Positions 63,756-64,000 of a DNA stretch of 64,000 nucleotides are shown piece by piece; within the stretch, counting starts at the first letter, position 1, and every line of letters starts with the position of its first letter. The notes under the pieces are model-generated. The model saw nothing but the letters and a program-made list of their open reading frames with translations, was not told where the DNA came from and made no database searches. Location: the NCBI GenBank assembly GCA_963746905.1, contig CAVVCY010000003.1, forward strand, positions 496,001 through 560,000. The letters run 5' to 3'. The translations under genes and the position numbers were made by a program. The DNA comes from JALYNX01 sp963746905 (GTDB lineage: Bacteria; Actinomycetota; Acidimicrobiia; Spongiisociales; ZC4RG35).

Positions 63756-64000
63756 CGACGGATCCTTCGAGGGCGCGTTCCATCCATCCCACCAACTGGG
63801 GGTGAGAGACCTCTGCTACCTGGCTGGCGCCGATGATCACGTAGTCAATTCCTGGTTTGAGCGGCAGCGTCCGCACGATATGGCGCAGACGACGTTTGAT
63901 CCGGTTCCGAGTCACCGCATTCCCGGCACTCTTCGAGACCACGAGCCCGACTCGAGGTGGCCCCGCGTGTCGTGGACATTGAACCATGACCACGGCACCG
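63748..64000 (-). CDS. rnpA: Ribonuclease P protein component, 5' end beyond window
   Basis: The last 84 or so residues are visible. They contain RVGLVVSKSAGNAVTRNRIKRRLR, the signature RNR-type basic helix that contacts pre-tRNA and the RNase P RNA. The start and most of the first strands lie to the right of base 64000, where rpmH and dnaA are expected. Confidence 0.94.
   Translation of the reverse strand, partial: GAVVMVQCPRHAGPPRVGLVVSKSAGNAVTRNRIKRRLRHIVRTLPLKPGIDYVIIGASQVAEVSHPQLVGWMERALEGSVDA

Noticed and set aside
63748..64000. oriC or DnaA boxes inside the window
   Set aside because: The end is still rnpA coding sequence; the origin is expected just outside.

Overview
The window is high-GC and densely coded. 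It looks like the chromosome of an actinobacterium, possibly Acidimicrobiia-like. The right end (54-64 kb) has the actinobacterial origin-proximal order: pseudokinase, sigM, anti-sigma, trxB, trxA, cwlM, then on the other strand parB, parA, rsmG, khpB(jag), yidC, yidD and rnpA, with two parS-like sites. rpmH, dnaA and oriC should lie just past base 64000. A bS22-like mini ribosomal protein, a PAC2 protein, citramalate synthase and many lipoproteins fit the same assignment. The class-level placement is inference.

Layout. 0-9.6 kb: a truncated class III aminotransferase, a decayed SulP transporter remnant, a lipoprotein, TrpB2, an MBL-fold Tat lipoprotein, DUF456, acetyl-CoA synthetase, Lnt and an inositol-phosphatase-like gene. 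9.6-21.3 kb: an amidohydrolase, an M3 peptidase, a K+ channel, copZ-copA, PAC2, a row of hairpins, bS22, lipid kinase and PAP2 phosphatase genes, and cimA behind an isoleucine-type attenuator. 21.5-30.3 kb: a phosphotransferase, a dead beta-lactamase-fold lipoprotein, two ECF sigma/membrane-partner modules, thrB, a CDF transporter and an aldehyde dehydrogenase. 30.4-38 kb: tRNA-Gly(CCC) followed by a tandem repeat, dcd, two lipoproteins and the rpsF-ssb-rpsR-rplI-dnaB operon. 38-54 kb: panB, nfo, pyrE, a sulfatase, uppS, hemolysin III, an Xaa-Pro peptidase, argH-argG-cca, an orphan PilT-like ATPase, a histone-deacetylase-fold enzyme and a GNAT. 54-64 kb: the origin-proximal envelope, redox and segregation block.

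How the genes work together. sigM with its anti-sigma, the MurJ-tail-like pseudokinase and the CwlM-like pseudo-amidase form a cell-wall control cluster beside thioredoxin. ParA/ParB and parS segregate the origin. YidC, YidD, KhpB and RnpA are the usual membrane-insertion and RNA-processing neighbours. cimA and thrB feed isoleucine and threonine synthesis, and argH-argG feed arginine. 

Quality note. Five genes (lnt, inositol phosphatase, an anti-sigma-like gene, aldehyde dehydrogenase, Xaa-Pro peptidase) are each split by one frameshift although both halves are well conserved. One is repaired by adding a single C to a C5 run. Base-calling indels are therefore a serious alternative to true decay. 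The most interesting signals are the cimA leader peptide with three Ile codons and a terminator, a 41-bp dispersed palindrome with fixed geometry, four consecutive hairpins at 17.5 kb, catalytic-residue losses in Lnt and a beta-lactamase-fold lipoprotein, and a free-standing MurJ-type pseudokinase without the flippase.
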